64,000 nucleotides of DNA from Paenibacillus cellulosilyticus (GTDB taxonomy: Bacteria; Bacillota; Bacilli; Paenibacillales; Paenibacillaceae). Of this stretch, positions 1 through 12,400 are shown in pieces. The notes under the pieces are model-generated. The model was given only the letters and a program-made list of their open reading frames with translations. It was not told the DNA's origin and searched no databases. Positions within the stretch are counted from its first letter, which is position 1. Each line of letters opens with the position of its first letter. Location: the NCBI RefSeq assembly GCF_003182255.1, contig NZ_QGTQ01000002.1, positions 1 to 64,000 on the forward strand, in the 5' to 3' direction. The position numbers were made by a program, and so were the translations under genes.

Positions 1-34
1 GTTGCAAACGGAGGGCTTCTTTCGTTCATGATAA

Positions 35-160
35 CTAAATCCTCCCTGCTAGGGAGGACCCCATGGGACTCCCGTCCCCTGGACCCCGGAAGGGGATGGT
101 GGCCAGACTGAGGCGCTGGTGAGATGCTCCGTGCTGTGGGGCCGCGTGCCCCTTTGGGGC
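35..160. repeat. Multi-hairpin intergenic repeat, copy A
   Basis: Positions 35-93 are identical over 59 bases to 41536-41594. They fold as two stem-loops: H1 at 41-57 (CCTCCCT/AGGGAGG, 3-nt loop) and H2 at 61-82. A third stem, H3, lies at 148-160 (GCCCC-TTT-GGGGC) after a diverged spacer. The region from 1 to 441 contains no convincing gene; it holds this repeat, the inverted repeat at 198-250 and an AT-rich stretch up to the kinase gene. The element sits beyond the 3' end of a minus-strand histidine kinase gene, as copy D does. Its function is unknown. Confidence 0.8.
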
Positions 161-197
161 ATAGCTTCTGTTCGTGCTGGTTAGTGTGTTGGGGACT

Positions 198-250
198 CAA
201 ACAGAAATAAGCGCTGCTGAGCAATGCTGAGCAGCGCTTATTTCTGTTTG
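198..250. terminator. Perfect 21-bp inverted repeat, likely bidirectional terminator
   Basis: Arms at 198-218 and 230-250 are perfectly complementary with an 11-nt loop. The outer part is A/T-rich (AAACAGAAATAAG on the left arm), so each strand ends with a partly T-rich arm. It lies about 190 bases after the stop of the minus-strand hybrid kinase gene and probably ends transcription from both sides. It shares the string ACAGAAAT with the inverted repeat near 41714. Confidence 0.6.
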
Positions 251-441
251 AGTTTATTTTCAGAACGATTAAGTGTAGTAAATTCCCTCTTAATTGCATT
301 ATGACTATTGATTTTCGTACTAGATTTAGAATTAGGTGTGGTTTTGCATTACTTATTGGTTAACGAAGACAAGATTATAAGGAATAAGTATAGATTTACC
401 ACCCTTATTCCTCACATAAGCGCTGATCTTGTCTCGATGTT

Positions 442-3099
442 CTATTTGGAGTCTCCCAGTAGAGGCACCGCGATCTGAATCGAGCTCAGCACGATGGCGG
501 ATCGGTCGTCCAGTTCAACGAGCTGTCGGTTTAGTTGTTCCCGATCTTCCGATAGCAGGCTTTCTTGCATCTGTTCGGCCAATGCAGCAAGATCTACGGC
601 ACCGATGTTGGACGCTACGCCTTTGAGTGTGTGCACGAGCAATTCTGCCTGCTTGTAATCCGCAGCAGCGATTGATTCTCGAATCTCTTTTACCGTATTC
701 GCGTGGCCTTCGGAGAATCGCAGCAGGATGCCGCGATAGAATGCCCGGTTGTCGCGCAGCCGCTTAATCGCATCTGCAACATGCAGGCCTGGCAGTTGGT
801 CTGGCAGCGACACAATCTCAGCAGCAGCTGCCGCCACCTCAGTCGCTGCTCGGCGATTGTCTTCCTTTATGAATCGTTGGAGCACGGCGTAAAGCTTCGC
901 GGGTTCGAACGGCTTGGTGATGTACGCATTCATCCCCTGCTCCAATACTTTCTCCTTCACGCCTTTCATCGCATCCGCTGTTATCGCGACTATAGGCACA
1001 TTAGCCAACTCGCTGCGCTCGCGCATCAAGCGCGTTGCCTCGAAGCCATCCATGACAGGCATTTGCAAGTCCATCAGTATAATATCGTATTGACTACGAT
1101 CAACCATCTCCAGCGCCTCTACACCATTGTAGGCAATATCGACAATTGCACCTAGACTGCTCAGCATCTCTTGACCGATCTGCTGGTTAATATCATTGTC
1201 TTCAACGAGCAGAATACGTGCGCCCTGCAGCGATGAAAACTTATCCTGCATCTGTTGCCCACTTGAGCTTGGCTGCTTGTCCAGCACATGCTTGTGGAAG
1301 AGACCCAACATTTCATTGTACAGCTGCGACTGACTCATCGGATAATACAGTACCTTCTCGATCGGTGTATATCGAATACGATTAGATATTTGCGGATCAT
1401 GATAAGCCGTAATAAGGACAATGATTTGCATCGGTGCGGAGCTGTACTGATTAATTCGTTCCGCTAGACGAATCGAGTCATCATGCTGCAGCTTCCAATC
1501 TACAATGACGAGATCGAAACTTCCCCCGTAGAACAGCTTCTCTATAACCTCTTGTTCCGTCTCAACCGTCGTCACTTGAAACCGGAACTGCTCCAGCTGG
1601 CTGCGCAGCACCCGCTTCATCTCCGGCTCATCGCAGACGAGCAGCACATTTTTGAACCGGAACGAATTATCGCTGGGCAGATTGACGATCAAACGAGACG
1701 ATCGCTTAAGCTTCATCGTGAACGAGAAGCAGCTGCCGACGCCTGGCTCGCTCTCGACTTGCATCCTGCCGCCCATAAGCTGCACCAGCTCCTTGCTAAT
1801 GACGAGCCCAAGCCCCGTACCACCGTACTTGCGAGTCGTCGACATGTCCGCCTGCGAGAAATGACGGAACAGCTTCGACTGCTGCTCCTTCGTCATCCCG
1901 ATGCCGGTATCGCGAATTAAGCAGCGGAGTGTTACCTCCGAATGATGATCCGCATCCGCAAGCCGCTCAATCTCGATAGAAACTTCGCCCTTCTCTGTAA
2001 ATTTGACGGCATTGTTCAATAGATTGATAAGCACTTGACCCAGACGATGCGGGTCGCCGACTAGCATCTGCGGCACCTCATGATGAATATCGAAATGGAT
2101 ATTAAGCCCCTTCTCGAACGCCTTCACATTGACGACGCTCGATACGTTATGCAGCACCTCGAACAAATCAAAGTCGGTTTGCTCCAGCACGATTTTGTTC
2201 GCCTCAATCTTGGAATAGTCCAAAATATCGTTAATGATCATAATGAGATTGTTCGCAGACAGCATCATTTTGTTCGAATAATCCTGCTGCCGCTCGGTTA
2301 GTTCCGTCTGTCTGAGCAGATGTCCGAGACCGATGATCGCATTCATCGGCGTCCTTATCTCATGGCTCATATTCGCAAGAAACTCACTCTTCGCCAGATT
2401 GGCCGCTTCCGCGGAGTGCTTCGCTTCCTCAAGCAGCGCATTGTTCGCCTCCAGCTCTTGCGTCCGTTCCTCAACAAGCTGCTCCAGATGCTCCTTGTAA
2501 TGCATAAGCGTCTGCTCCGTCTCATAACGTCTAATTTCATAGGCCATGATCGAGTAAAACAACGGAACGGCAATCGTGTGGAAAATAACGAAGGTTACCG
2601 CGTATTCGCCTAGGAACAAGCTCTTCGTAGCCGCTGGCGCTGTGAAGATCGCCCACAGCACCGTCTGGATGCCGATGGCGAAGCCAAGTCCCCATGCAAA
2701 CCACGTATGCCCATGGCTAATCCGCTCCCTCACCCGATGGGCGATAATACCTAATAAAGTGGTTACTAGAAGCGCTCCAGTCGCGAACATGATCGCTCCG
2801 CCAAGCGTCATTCGATAGATGCCAATAACAGCCGTCGTAATTGCGATCGCCCATGGCCCTCCGAATATGCCGGACATGACAACACTAACGAGCCGGACAT
2901 CCATATGCAAGCCATCTTTGATCTCTAGCGGCATTTGCATAATGAGCAGTCCCATAATACTAAACAGCAGCCCGAAGCTAATATTCTTCCAAGCCATTAC
3001 GGCGTTCGATAAATACGGATAAATCCATCTGGTCACAACGATCATGACGATAAGAAGCATACTGTATTGACCGAAAAAAAATAACAGATCCGTATTCAT
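442..3099 (-). CDS. Hybrid sensor histidine kinase, 5TM-HisKA-HATPase-REC-REC-Hpt
   Basis: This is an inner-membrane phosphorelay kinase of about 885 residues. An N-terminal multi-helix region (about 1-190) resembles the 5TM domain of LytS-type sensors. A coiled coil (195-238) follows, then HisKA with [13 protein letters not shown], HATPase with [12 protein letters not shown], two receivers and a C-terminal Hpt domain with [11 protein letters not shown]. The first receiver looks degenerate (VCDEPEM where the acidic pair is expected), while the second is canonical (LVEDN, LMDLQMP). ATG at 3099 is chosen because AGGGG lies 9 nt upstream; TTG at 3108 has no such site. No cognate regulator is adjacent; the final Hpt implies transfer to a separate receiver. 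The stimulus is unknown. Confidence 0.88.
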   Translation of the reverse strand: MNTDLLFFFGQYSMLLIVMIVVTRWIYPYLSNAVMAWKNISFGLLFSIMGLLIMQMPLEIKDGLHMDVRLVSVVMSGIFGGPWAIAITTAVIGIYRMTLGGAIMFATGALLVTTLLGIIAHRVRERISHGHTWFAWGLGFAIGIQTVLWAIFTAPAATKSLFLGEYAVTFVIFHTIAVPLFYSIMAYEIRRYETEQTLMHYKEHLEQLVEERTQELEANNALLEEAKHSAEAANLAKSEFLANMSHEIRTPMNAIIGLGHLLRQTELTERQQDYSNKMMLSANNLIMIINDILDYSKIEANKIVLEQTDFDLFEVLHNVSSVVNVKAFEKGLNIHFDIHHEVPQMLVGDPHRLGQVLINLLNNAVKFTEKGEVSIEIERLADADHHSEVTLRCLIRDTGIGMTKEQQSKLFRHFSQADMSTTRKYGGTGLGLVISKELVQLMGGRMQVESEPGVGSCFSFTMKLKRSSRLIVNLPSDNSFRFKNVLLVCDEPEMKRVLRSQLEQFRFQVTTVETEQEVIEKLFYGGSFDLVIVDWKLQHDDSIRLAERINQYSSAPMQIIVLITAYHDPQISNRIRYTPIEKVLYYPMSQSQLYNEMLGLFHKHVLDKQPSSSGQQMQDKFSSLQGARILLVEDNDINQQIGQEMLSSLGAIVDIAYNGVEALEMVDRSQYDIILMDLQMPVMDGFEATRLMRERSELANVPIVAITADAMKGVKEKVLEQGMNAYITKPFEPAKLYAVLQRFIKEDNRRAATEVAAAAAEIVSLPDQLPGLHVADAIKRLRDNRAFYRGILLRFSEGHANTVKEIRESIAAADYKQAELLVHTLKGVASNIGAVDLAALAEQMQESLLSEDREQLNRQLVELDDRSAIVLSSIQIAVPLLGDSK

Positions 3100-3185
3100 G
3101 CTCACCAACCCCTACAATGCGACATTTTATGTTTTTAACAACATGTTTCGACAACATTCACACTATTCCTCCTCCGTTGCAAAAT

Positions 3186-3222
3186 AAAAACCTCTGTACG
3201 CAAATTCGCGAAACAGAGGCTT
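3186..3222 (-). terminator. Rho-independent terminator after chemoreceptor operon
   Basis: The stem CCTCTGT (3191-3197) pairs with ACAGAGG (3213-3219). On the minus strand it is followed by a run of T. It lies just past the stop of the chemoreceptor gene at 3236 and would end the four-gene operon that starts near 9322. Confidence 0.65.
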
Positions 3223-3235
3223 TCTCGTCCTTATG

Positions 3236-5131
3236 TTACTTATATTTAAACATTTCGATCGATTCGTTCAGACGCTCTGCCAGCTGTGACAATTCTTGTG
3301 ATGCTGCTGCCGTCTCTTCGGCTGCCGCTGCCGCTTCTTCGCTTACGGAAGCTACCGATTCAATCGTCATCAGCACATCCGATGCTTTGGAAGCCTGTAC
3401 TACGCTCGATTCGGCGATCGCATTCACTTTATCAGACATCTCATTCACCTTCTCGACGATTCCGTCGAACGATTGACGCGTTTCCGCGAACTGAAGCACA
3501 CCATCGCTGACCGCCTTCACACATTCCGTCGTATTGCTCTGCATGCCATGAATGATCGAAGCAATCTGCTTCGTAGCGCTGCTGCTACGCTCAGCCAGCT
3601 TGCGAACCTCGTCCGCTACGACAGCGAAGCCGCGTCCTTGCTCACCGGCTCTCGCTGCCTCGATTGCTGCGTTTAGTGCAAGCAGATTCGTCTGCTCGGC
3701 AATTTCATTGATGACTTGAATAATATCGCCAATCTGGTTCGAATCCTTCTCGAGGTTCTCCATCTGCTGATTGACCTGCTGCATCGTTTCGATCGAATCG
3801 GTAATCTTGCTCGTACCTTGCTCCGCGATAAGAACAGCTTCGTTGGAATAATCGCGGGCTTGATTCGCATTGAAAGCCACACGTTTGATTGCTTGCTCCA
3901 GCTCCTCGAACAGATCAGCCATCGTCCGCGCTTGATCCGCCTGATCAACGCTCCCTCTGGCTACTTCATCCGTGCTCGCGGTAATCTGCTCTGCCGAAGC
4001 CGCCACACTGATTGCTGCAGAATTAACTTGACCAATCGTACGAGACAGTGAATCAAGCATCTCGTTCATATGCGATGCGAGTACGCCAAGCTCGTCCTTC
4101 GATTTGACATGCAGACGCGGACGGAAGTCACCCTTCGATAGCTGCTGCACAACGTCCGTGATATAAACGATCGGCTTCGCCAGACGCGTTGTGATCAAAT
4201 AAGTAATCCCAATCGCAGCAAGTGTAACGACTACCGCCGCAAGCAACGTCGTCCACATCATGTTCCGGATCGGCACGGTCAGTTCATTCTTCGGTACGGC
4301 CATCTGAATAACGTATCCGTTTTTTGTTGCACGGGAATGACCGATCTTCTCAATACCGCCAAACGTATAGCTGTAGCCGATGTCCTTCTTCCCTTGCTGG
4401 ATAGCTTTGAATGCATCATACACGGCTGGTACGCCTAGCTCCTCAATATGTTTGCCAACAAGCTCTTGGTTCGGATGAACTTGAACGATACCTTGGTTAT
4501 CGACCAGTACCGCATAACCCGTATCGCCAATCTTCGCGTCGATGACACTCTTGGCAGCTCTCGAAATCGTGTAGCTCGTTGCATAGAAGCCATACGGCTT
4601 GCCATCCTGTATCAACGGAATAACAAATGAAACTACAAGCTTCGATGCGTCATTGACAGCCGGTTTTGGATCAGAGATATACGACTGGCCATCAGCAATG
4701 GCAGCCAAAAACGGACGATTCGATAAATCAATCGTTTGGCCATCACTGCCGCGGCTAAACTTGCCAGTAAGATCGAGGGAATAACCGCTCGTTTCAAATT
4801 CTGGATTACTCTTCGCAAAGGCCGAAATCAGCGCTTGATGTTTCTCAGCATCCATGCCATAGGATTGTCCAACATTCGCTATGGCTTCAAGCTTCGAAAA
4901 TTTGGACTGCATCTCTTCATCAACCTGCTCAACAATGAGTGATGTCTGCATGCCTAGTTCCTTCTCGATCTCTTTCTCAAAGTTTTTAGAGTTCGGAATA
5001 AACAAGGATAACGACATCGCTACCACAATTGCGATAGCGATGACGAACGTGCTGAGCATCAGCCGTGTCGACAGTTTACGAATATGGATCAACCGGGACC
5101 AGCGAGCTTTCCATTTATTTGAATTATTCAC
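3236..5131 (-). CDS. Methyl-accepting chemotaxis protein, dCache type
   Basis: This is a membrane chemoreceptor of 631 residues: a transmembrane helix at about 23-45, a long extracellular region (46-285) with dCache-like features, a second helix (292-312), HAMP (313-367) and the cytoplasmic signalling domain with the hairpin tip [18 protein letters not shown]. dCache domains usually bind small ligands such as amino acids or organic acids; the ligand here is unknown. It is the last gene of the operon and overlaps the preceding receptor gene by 8 nt. The start is GTG. There is no C-terminal CheR/CheB-docking pentapeptide; the protein ends in FKYK. The likely partners are the CheW and CheA encoded at 13.7-16.7 kb. 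Confidence 0.93.
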   Translation of the reverse strand: MNNSNKWKARWSRLIHIRKLSTRLMLSTFVIAIAIVVAMSLSLFIPNSKNFEKEIEKELGMQTSLIVEQVDEEMQSKFSKLEAIANVGQSYGMDAEKHQALISAFAKSNPEFETSGYSLDLTGKFSRGSDGQTIDLSNRPFLAAIADGQSYISDPKPAVNDASKLVVSFVIPLIQDGKPYGFYATSYTISRAAKSVIDAKIGDTGYAVLVDNQGIVQVHPNQELVGKHIEELGVPAVYDAFKAIQQGKKDIGYSYTFGGIEKIGHSRATKNGYVIQMAVPKNELTVPIRNMMWTTLLAAVVVTLAAIGITYLITTRLAKPIVYITDVVQQLSKGDFRPRLHVKSKDELGVLASHMNEMLDSLSRTIGQVNSAAISVAASAEQITASTDEVARGSVDQADQARTMADLFEELEQAIKRVAFNANQARDYSNEAVLIAEQGTSKITDSIETMQQVNQQMENLEKDSNQIGDIIQVINEIAEQTNLLALNAAIEAARAGEQGRGFAVVADEVRKLAERSSSATKQIASIIHGMQSNTTECVKAVSDGVLQFAETRQSFDGIVEKVNEMSDKVNAIAESSVVQASKASDVLMTIESVASVSEEAAAAAEETAAASQELSQLAERLNESIEMFKYK

Positions 5132-6719
5132 GGTACACGCTGCCTTTCACTTTAAATTGAGCTACGGAATCACTTAGATGCTGTGCAAGCTTCGCCAGCG
5201 TCTGTGAGGTGGATGCCGTCTCTTCTGTTGAAGCGGCTGTTTCTTCACTTGCCGCAGCAATCGATTCAATCGCACGGAACACTTCATCGGTCTGTGCTGC
5301 CTGCTCCTCGCTGGAAGCCGCAATCTCACCGACACGATCGGCCGTGTCGCCGACCATCTCGACGATTTGCTCGAATGTTTCACCGACCCGCTTCGTCTGT
5401 GCCACAGCGCGTGTCACCGACTCGACGCTCGCAGCAGTGTTGCTCTGCATACCTTTAATAATCGACGTAATCCGTTTCGTTGCTTCCCCACTCCGCTCTG
5501 CAAGCTTGCGCACCTCATCCGCGACAACTGCGAAACCACGTCCTTGCTCACCAGCTCTTGCAGCTTCGATGGCAGCATTCAGCGCGATGAGATTCGTCTG
5601 ATCCGCGATCTCATCGATCACTTCCGTAATGGCGCCAATCTGCTTCGAGTCATCCTCCAGCTTCTTCATCTGATCGGTTACAGCGGAGATGCCTTGAATG
5701 GACGCATTCACAATCTGTCCTCCGCTTCTAGCAATCTTCGCGGACTGCGTGGACATTTCGGCAGCGCCTTCCGCACTGCTGGCCACGGACTGAACAGCGA
5801 TATTCAGCTCTCTGAACAACTCGGTAATATGCTGCGCGGTCTGTGCCTGCGCATCACTTGTACTCGATACCTCTTCAGTTGACGCCGAAATTTGCTGCGC
5901 TGCCGCCGCAACACTATGCGAGGAATGCAAGGCGGACTCGATTAGAGCATTCAAATTCACCAGCATTGTATTCGTAGCAACAGCGAGCTCTGCAGTTTCA
6001 TCGTTACCTTTGACGATGAGCGGTTCAACGGTCAGATCGCCGTGCGATACTCGTTCAATAGCCCGCGTTACCGCAGTAAGCGGCCTGCTGATCATCAGAA
6101 CGAGCGAAAAGGCGACAGCGATGCCAGCTACCAGGCTAACAATCGAGAGCCCTGCTATCCACAGGAAGGCTGAATGATACGTATCGTTTGATTGCACGGC
6201 TACCTCATCTGCACTGTTATTATTCAAATCCAGCAGGAAGTCGAGGTTTTCTTGCATTTTGTCATAGGAGGCATCTGAGAGCTGAAGCAAATCGCCTGCT
6301 CCCGCAGCATTGTGAAAATCGCTAAGCGCCAGCACCTTCTCATTGGCGGACAGAAACTGCTGCCAATGAGTTGTCAACGAGTTAAATGCTTCCTGTTCTT
6401 CATCGGATACGATTGTTTCGCTGTATCTATGAAAATCATTTTGCAGCTCGGCTTCAGCCTCGGCAATTTGCTGCTTGTACTGCTGTTTAGCCGGAGCCTC
6501 GTCCTCCAGTGCATACATAGCGGTCAAACTTAGCACGTGCTCCGTCAAATAATTAATGTGCTGAATCGTTTGGACACCTGGCAGCCAGATGTCATTTACA
6601 TTGTCAACCTTGTTCTTAAGCGACTTTAATTGCACGGCAGACAGTGCACTAATCACGACCATCAACGCCAGCAGCATTAAAAATCCAGCCATCATTTTTT
6701 TGCCGACTGTCACACGCAT
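5124..6719 (-). CDS. Methyl-accepting chemotaxis protein, four-helix-bundle sensor
   Basis: This is a 531-residue chemoreceptor with a transmembrane helix at 7-30, a helical sensor (about 35-180) of the 4HB_MCP kind, a second helix (185-210), HAMP (210-262) and a signalling domain with the same [18 protein letters not shown] tip as its neighbour. The ATG is preceded by GGGGG at 8 nt. The gene begins 14 nt after the GGDEF-EAL gene and overlaps the next receptor gene, so the genes are probably cotranscribed. Different sensor domains with matching signalling tips suggest that both receptors feed the same CheA. The ligand is unknown. Confidence 0.92.
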   Translation of the reverse strand: MRVTVGKKMMAGFLMLLALMVVISALSAVQLKSLKNKVDNVNDIWLPGVQTIQHINYLTEHVLSLTAMYALEDEAPAKQQYKQQIAEAEAELQNDFHRYSETIVSDEEQEAFNSLTTHWQQFLSANEKVLALSDFHNAAGAGDLLQLSDASYDKMQENLDFLLDLNNNSADEVAVQSNDTYHSAFLWIAGLSIVSLVAGIAVAFSLVLMISRPLTAVTRAIERVSHGDLTVEPLIVKGNDETAELAVATNTMLVNLNALIESALHSSHSVAAAAQQISASTEEVSSTSDAQAQTAQHITELFRELNIAVQSVASSAEGAAEMSTQSAKIARSGGQIVNASIQGISAVTDQMKKLEDDSKQIGAITEVIDEIADQTNLIALNAAIEAARAGEQGRGFAVVADEVRKLAERSGEATKRITSIIKGMQSNTAASVESVTRAVAQTKRVGETFEQIVEMVGDTADRVGEIAASSEEQAAQTDEVFRAIESIAAASEETAASTEETASTSQTLAKLAQHLSDSVAQFKVKGSVYRE

Positions 6720-6733
6720 TATGTTAGCCCCCG

Positions 6734-8887
6734 TTAATCAATATCTAGAATTTCATTTAATTGCTCATCCAACTTGCAGCGTGTTTCGCTCAGCAGCCGT
6801 TCTGCCTCATCAGCAGCGACCGGATGGCTGAATAGATACCCCTGTGCAAACGGACAACCGCTCTGTCGCAGCGCAGCCAGCTCTTCCAACCGCTCTACAC
6901 CCTCTGCGACAACATCCAGCCCGATCTGCTTGGACATAGCAAGCACGGACTGTACGATTGCGGTATGTACAGCATTCGTATCGATATGTTTAATGAACGA
7001 TTGGTCAATCTTGAGCTTGCCGACAGGCAGCTCCTTCAGATACTTGAGCGAGCTGTAGCCCGTGCCAAAATCGTCAATCGACAGATTGACGCCAAGTGAT
7101 TGCAAATCCATCAGAATCGGAAGCGCAGTATGTATATCCATCATGACGCCCTCGGTTATTTCCAGTTCCAGCCATTGCGGCGCAAGTCCTGTTCGGTGCA
7201 GCAGACTGACGAGCGATTCGGTGAACAAGGGGTCATAAAATTGACGCGACGAAATATTCACGCTGATCACGATTGGCGTGAATCCACTGTCCTGCCACTG
7301 TTTGTTTTGTCGGCAAGCTTCCTCCAGCACCCATCTGCCAATTGGAACAATCAAGCCTGTCTCTTCGGCTATTGGGATAAACTCGCCAGGCGATACGGTG
7401 CCAAGCACCGGATGGAACCATCGGATCAGACTCTCCATTCCGACCAGACGTGCATTCTCAGTTACAACAATCGGCTGATAATAAAGCTTCAGCTGTCCAA
7501 ATTCCACTGCTTTGCGCAGATGAAGTTCAATCTCCATTCGTCGATGCAGCTGCTCGTTCAAGGTTGGGTTATAGATCTGCGTCTGACGGCCTTGCTGCTT
7601 CGCCTCGAACATAGCCATTTCCGATGCTTGCAGCAAATGCTCTGCACGATCCGAATGACTCGGGTATAAGCTGACACCAACGCTGCAGCCGATATAGATG
7701 TCTTGCGCATCGAATTGAAACGGCCGATGAAACTGTGCGTGCAGATGGTCGATCGTCTCCTTCATTTCGGAATGCTCCCGATACGAGAACAAATAGACGA
7801 AGGTGTCGCCGCCCATTCGAACGGCATGACCATGTTCCGCTCCCAGCTTCTGCAGCCGTCTTGCAATATTCATCAACAGCTGGTCGCCAATATCGTCACC
7901 AAGCGACTCATTGACCAGCTTGAAATGATTAAGGCCTATGAACAGCATCGCTGCCGTTCTGCCATTGCTGCCGGCAATCTCAAGTGCCTGCTGGATATAT
8001 TCCTGAGCATACTCACGATTGGGCAGTCCAGTCAGACCATCATAATGAATAAGACGATTAATTCGCTCTTCCGCTCGACGCTGATTCGTAATATCTACGC
8101 TAAGCGCTACCGCCTCAACGACATCGTCATCCTCCCAGAGCGGCTGAATCGTCGTCCGATACACACGTCCATTCCAGCTCGTATCGAACCAATCAATTTC
8201 CTCGCCAGCCCACGCTCGTCTATACCGATCTTCATGGCGACGCGCCACATGTGCGGGCATGAAATCAACAAGCTCACGACCAACTACCTGTTCTGCCTTA
8301 ATGCCGAACAGCTCGCCGACGCAGCTTGTATGTACGAAACCATTCTGTTCTTGCTTGAACTTCAACACCAGTCCGTTATATCGGACGAGCGTCTTCTTGA
8401 GCGTATGCTGTGCAGCCTTCAGATCCTTCTCCATCTTCATGCAGGTCAGCATGGCTTCCAACAGTACACGCATAGACGGTTCTTGCGGTCGATTCATAAC
8501 AATAAGCTTGCATCGCTGCATGAAATCGTTAATGACCCTAGTATCCGCTGTATTCGAGAACAGCAGATCTTTATGAAAATAATCGGCAGCTCCCCATTTC
8601 AATGCTTGGAAGGTTAATGCCGAGCCTTCCGTCGCGTAGCTGCTCAGCATCATGACCGGTACAGGGCAGCAGTCCATCAAGTGACGCAGCGCCGTAATCC
8701 CATCCATCTGAGGCATTTCCACATCCAGGATGACAAGATCCGGGCGAAGCTCTAGGGCGCGTTCCACACCCTCACGCCCGTTGTTCGCCGTCCCTACTAC
8801 TTCAAAGTACGGACTTTCTTGGAAAAGATTAACGACCATTCGCCTCATTAAGCTGGAATCGTCCACAATCAATACACGATATGACAT
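6734..8887 (-). CDS. CheB-like receiver fused to PAS-GGDEF-EAL (c-di-GMP signalling)
   Basis: A 717-residue cytoplasmic protein. Residues 3-125 form a receiver with the CheB-type pattern [23 protein letters not shown] and a late lysine, but no methylesterase domain follows. A PAS-like domain (about 175-275) is next, then GGDEF (285-440) and EAL (450-705). The cyclase motif reads GGDTF, so cyclase activity is doubtful. The phosphodiesterase motif reads ESL instead of EAL but keeps the Glu, and [16 protein letters not shown] and VAEGVE are present, so c-di-GMP hydrolysis is plausible. Its place with two chemoreceptors suggests that CheA phosphorylates its receiver. The ATG has GAGGTGA upstream. 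Confidence 0.9.
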   Translation of the reverse strand: MSYRVLIVDDSSLMRRMVVNLFQESPYFEVVGTANNGREGVERALELRPDLVILDVEMPQMDGITALRHLMDCCPVPVMMLSSYATEGSALTFQALKWGAADYFHKDLLFSNTADTRVINDFMQRCKLIVMNRPQEPSMRVLLEAMLTCMKMEKDLKAAQHTLKKTLVRYNGLVLKFKQEQNGFVHTSCVGELFGIKAEQVVGRELVDFMPAHVARRHEDRYRRAWAGEEIDWFDTSWNGRVYRTTIQPLWEDDDVVEAVALSVDITNQRRAEERINRLIHYDGLTGLPNREYAQEYIQQALEIAGSNGRTAAMLFIGLNHFKLVNESLGDDIGDQLLMNIARRLQKLGAEHGHAVRMGGDTFVYLFSYREHSEMKETIDHLHAQFHRPFQFDAQDIYIGCSVGVSLYPSHSDRAEHLLQASEMAMFEAKQQGRQTQIYNPTLNEQLHRRMEIELHLRKAVEFGQLKLYYQPIVVTENARLVGMESLIRWFHPVLGTVSPGEFIPIAEETGLIVPIGRWVLEEACRQNKQWQDSGFTPIVISVNISSRQFYDPLFTESLVSLLHRTGLAPQWLELEITEGVMMDIHTALPILMDLQSLGVNLSIDDFGTGYSSLKYLKELPVGKLKIDQSFIKHIDTNAVHTAIVQSVLAMSKQIGLDVVAEGVERLEELAALRQSGCPFAQGYLFSHPVAADEAERLLSETRCKLDEQLNEILDID

Positions 8888-8902
8888 CGCAGCATGTTCA
8901 CC

Positions 8903-9322
8903 TCAACCGACAATTTCCTTCATTCTGGATTCCGTTCCTGAGAAATCGATCAACTGAGAAATCTCACTCCGTGCTTTGAATAGAAATCTTCCTACCGAGC
9001 TGTTCATCTGATGATGAGCCACCGAATAGGTCATCAGCATTTGTTCATCATCATATTGGCAGGTCACGCCACCAGCAGCGATACCGACGCCTGGTCCCTG
9101 CTCGATGATACGCCCTGTTCGAACATACGCAAGCGGAATAATAACCGAATATTCGAGACATAACTGCTGATCTTCGTCCATAATTCGAAACAACTCGAGA
9201 AATTTTTCCTTCTCCCGCTGCCATAAACTAACGTTGTTATTTAAGAGCACTTCCGTCCAACTTGTTTCATTATTTAAACAGGAAGCGATGAATTCGCTTC
9301 TGTAATAGGGAAGTAACTGCAC
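8903..9322 (-). CDS. Unknown 139-residue protein, first gene of the chemoreceptor operon
   Basis: I do not recognise a family. The predicted protein is soluble, with no signal peptide or membrane helix, and carries a glycine-rich stretch (EQGPGVGIAAGG) near the middle. GTG at 9322 is preferred because GGAGGTGA precedes it closely; the ATG at 9343 has no ribosome binding site. It lies 15 nt before the GGDEF-EAL gene and is the promoter-proximal member of the operon with two chemoreceptors. It could be an adaptor or modulator of that pathway, but only its position suggests this. Confidence 0.7.
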   Translation of the reverse strand: MQLLPYYRSEFIASCLNNETSWTEVLLNNNVSLWQREKEKFLELFRIMDEDQQLCLEYSVIIPLAYVRTGRIIEQGPGVGIAAGGVTCQYDDEQMLMTYSVAHHQMNSSVGRFLFKARSEISQLIDFSGTESRMKEIVG

Positions 9323-9384
9323 GCCCCTCACCTCCGTACGCATGAATTGAAGTATAAGAGGAAATTGTTAGAAAAGTTCTTATG

Positions 9385-9413
9385 AATGTATTTGATCTTT
9401 ATTAATGTGTCAT
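9385..9413 (-). promoter_or_regulatory. Candidate promoter for the chemoreceptor operon
   Basis: On the minus strand ATGACA (9408-9413) and TACATT (9385-9390) are separated by 17 nt. Both boxes match only in part. No sigma-D (motility) promoter pattern was found upstream of this operon. Confidence 0.3.
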
Positions 9414-9450
9414 ATGGCGTCATATTCCGGTTTAGATATTTAAACAACAA

Positions 9451-9493
9451 AAAGCCGTCTGCTGCCACATCGATTGCGGCAGCGGAACGGCTA
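9451..9493 (-). terminator. Terminator after the second hybrid kinase
   Basis: AGCCGT near 9453 pairs with ACGGCT near 9487, with inner arms CTGCTGCC/GGCAGCGG. The minus strand continues into TTTTTGTTG. The stem reaches into the stop codon of the kinase gene. Confidence 0.65.
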
Positions 9494-12400
9494 TTTACGA
9501 TTCATCTCTAATAAGGATGGATCCGGTAAGGATTGGATAATCACAGCAATTTCGGCAGAGGCTGTCTCCAGCGCACCGAAATAGGCGGTCGGATTATCAA
9601 TGACAACAGCTTCAAGCTGGATCGCAGCAACGGCTAGCCGATGGGCGGACATATTCTTAGCCACTCCAATCAACGTATGCACTTCCCTTGCTGCATCCCG
9701 ATACTCGCCGTTACCGAGCAGATGTGTTAGCCGCTCGGCGAAGTCGGTGTACTCTTTCTTGAACAGATGAAGAATGTGCAGCGCAATCGACACTTTGCCT
9801 TCAAGCCGCTTCAGCATTTGGTCGAGATCGACGCCAACGATTGTCTCACGGATCGCCTCATACAATGCCCGCTCTTCTGGACGGCGGCTCACATGACGAA
9901 TATGCGGAGAGGGCATCCAGTGATTCACACATTTTCTTAACATTTCCGCATCGAGCGGTTTCAGCATAATATCGTTAATGCCAATTTCGTAATAAGACTT
10001 ATGATCACTCTGCATCGCATTGGCCGTAAGAGCAATGATCGGGATATCTGAATGCTCTGCACTTGCTCTAATTCGTTTCGTTGTCTCATAGCCATTCAGA
10101 ATCGGCATGTACATATCCATCAGAATGAGATCGAAGCGCTGCTCATTCAATCGTTCGAGCGCCTCAAGACCATGGTTCGCAACCGTTACCTCATAGCCAA
10201 ACAATCGGAGCAGCTCCACCGCAACCTGCTGATTGATTTCATTATCCTCGACCAACAGGATGCTCGGCTGTGATGCAGCATGATCCTGCTCAGTCGAAAC
10301 AGCAGCTTCTCTGCTACTACTTTGCAAGGCAATCGTAGATGCGTGTCCGTTGTGAACAACAATGCGCTTCAGCGTCTGATAAAGCTCTAAACGGCTAGTC
10401 GGTTTGCTTAGCAGCGCATTTGGCAGTTGACCGCCCATCATCTGCATAATTTCTTCACGTGCATAAGCGGAAGCAAGCGCGATGACGGCGATCCCTTTGC
10501 GGTTGCACAACTCCATTAAACGGGTCCATGTATGTTCGCCATACATATCATCCATTTCCATGTCTACAACGATGCAGTCCATATATTCAGACACGCGAGA
10601 AGCACGGTCTACAAATTGGTATAGATGATCCCACGTCTGCGAAGTTGTCACCCGACAGCCGAATGACTCCAACGTCCGTGCGATAACATCCCGATGCAAT
10701 CGATCATCCTCTACGATGTGAACGCGAAAGCGGCCATCAGGAGCTTCCAGCTCCCACGTACGATCCTCGGACTCCGGTATAGGCATATCGATCTCGAACT
10801 GGAATCGGCTTCCGATACCAATCTGGCTGCTTGCCCGCAGCTCTCCACCCAGCAGCGAAACAAGCTCCTTCACAATAGGCAGACCTAACCCAGTGCCAGA
10901 CTGTTTGCCTCCACTATCATACTCTGCTTGCCAGAACGGTTCATACAGCATGCGGAGCTGTTCGCCTGTCATCCCTATGCCGGTATCTTCCACCGTAAAA
11001 CGGATGCTGATCATCTGCCGTGTCTGCTGAAGCTGCTGGACATACAGATGCACATAGCCTTGTTCGGTAAACTTGATCGCGTTGCTGCATAGATTCATAA
11101 GAATTTGCTTCAATCGCAATGGATCACCCAATAACCGAGCGGGAAGGTGCGTATCCGTCTCAACAACAACCTCTACCTGCTTAAAGCCTTTCAGCACAGA
11201 AAGAGTGTTCGTCAAATCGTAGACAAGCTCGTCTATGTCAAATTCAACCTGCTCCATGTTCAGCTTGCCGGCCTCGATTTTGGACAAATCGAGAATATCA
11301 TTGATAATACCAAGCAGCAGATGCGAGGATGACGTGATTTTGTGCATATAATCCTGCTGAATATCGGATAGCTCCGTATGCTTCATAAGCTGGGCCAAGC
11401 CAATAATACCGTTAAGCGGCGTACGAATCTCGTGGCTTACCCTTGCGAGGAAGCGGCTCTTCGCCCGACTCTCTTGGTCGGCCTGCTTCAGGTCAGTAAT
11501 CTCGTGCATGCTGCATATCATATAGCCTTCGACTTCGGAGGTCCCTTGAATATCCGAGAGAATGACATAGTATTCCCGCGTTACCCCGTCTGCCATGATG
11601 ATGGTCGTCTCGAAGCCTGTCTTACGTCCCGTTGCAGCAATTTCTATCCAGTTCTTGCGCCACTGCGATTCGTTCATCTTCATGCCCAGTTCGAACAATG
11701 GACGGCCAACGACTTCTCGCTGATCCTTACGAGCCATGTTGCAAAAATAGCTGTTCGCGAATAAGATACTGCCGCTGCGATCAAGCTCCAGAATAAAATC
11801 CTGCGGATTCTCCGCCAGCGACAAATAGCGTTCTTCGCTCTCATGAATTCGCCGCTCGGCTGCCTTCTGCTCTGAGATATCAATAATGGTGCCGATAATG
11901 GATGTGACAGCTTCATCCTCTAATATCGGTTGAAGCGTGACCCATAAATCGAATTTTCCAACTCGTGTTTCATAGCCGGTGGACATCCCGCCATTCCAGA
12001 CGGAATCAATATGACCTCTAAATTTAGCGCCCGATGCGCTTGGAAGAAGCGAGAATACCTTCAATCCCGGTTCATAGTCAGAAATTTCTCCGCCGCCTAA
12101 TGTTTCAACAAGCCGCGACAGCAGCTTCCCGCTGATCATTTTGTACACGTAATGCGTGTCCTGCTTTATGATTTTAAATGTAATGCCGTTGTGCAGCCGC
12201 ATCGTATTCGTCAGCTCGTCCCTCGTCTCCTTGAGCTGCTCCTGCACTTCTGTTGCGCGATGCAAGTAACGAATCAAGAAACCGATGAACAGGACACCAA
12301 GCCACGCTGTAATCAGGTAAGGAATCGAAGTGTTGAAATTGACCATCTCATCTGTTCGATCAAGCCCCCCAGAAAGAATAAAGATGGCAAGCGTTGATCC

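Noticed and set aside
7703-8617. 304-codon frame opposite the GGDEF-EAL gene
   Set aside because: Antisense of a domain-rich gene, with atypical composition and no ribosome site.
9344-9450. Motility sigma-D promoter for the chemoreceptor operon
   Set aside because: A TAAA and a CCGGAATAT string are present but with the wrong spacing, so no sigma-D promoter can be claimed.
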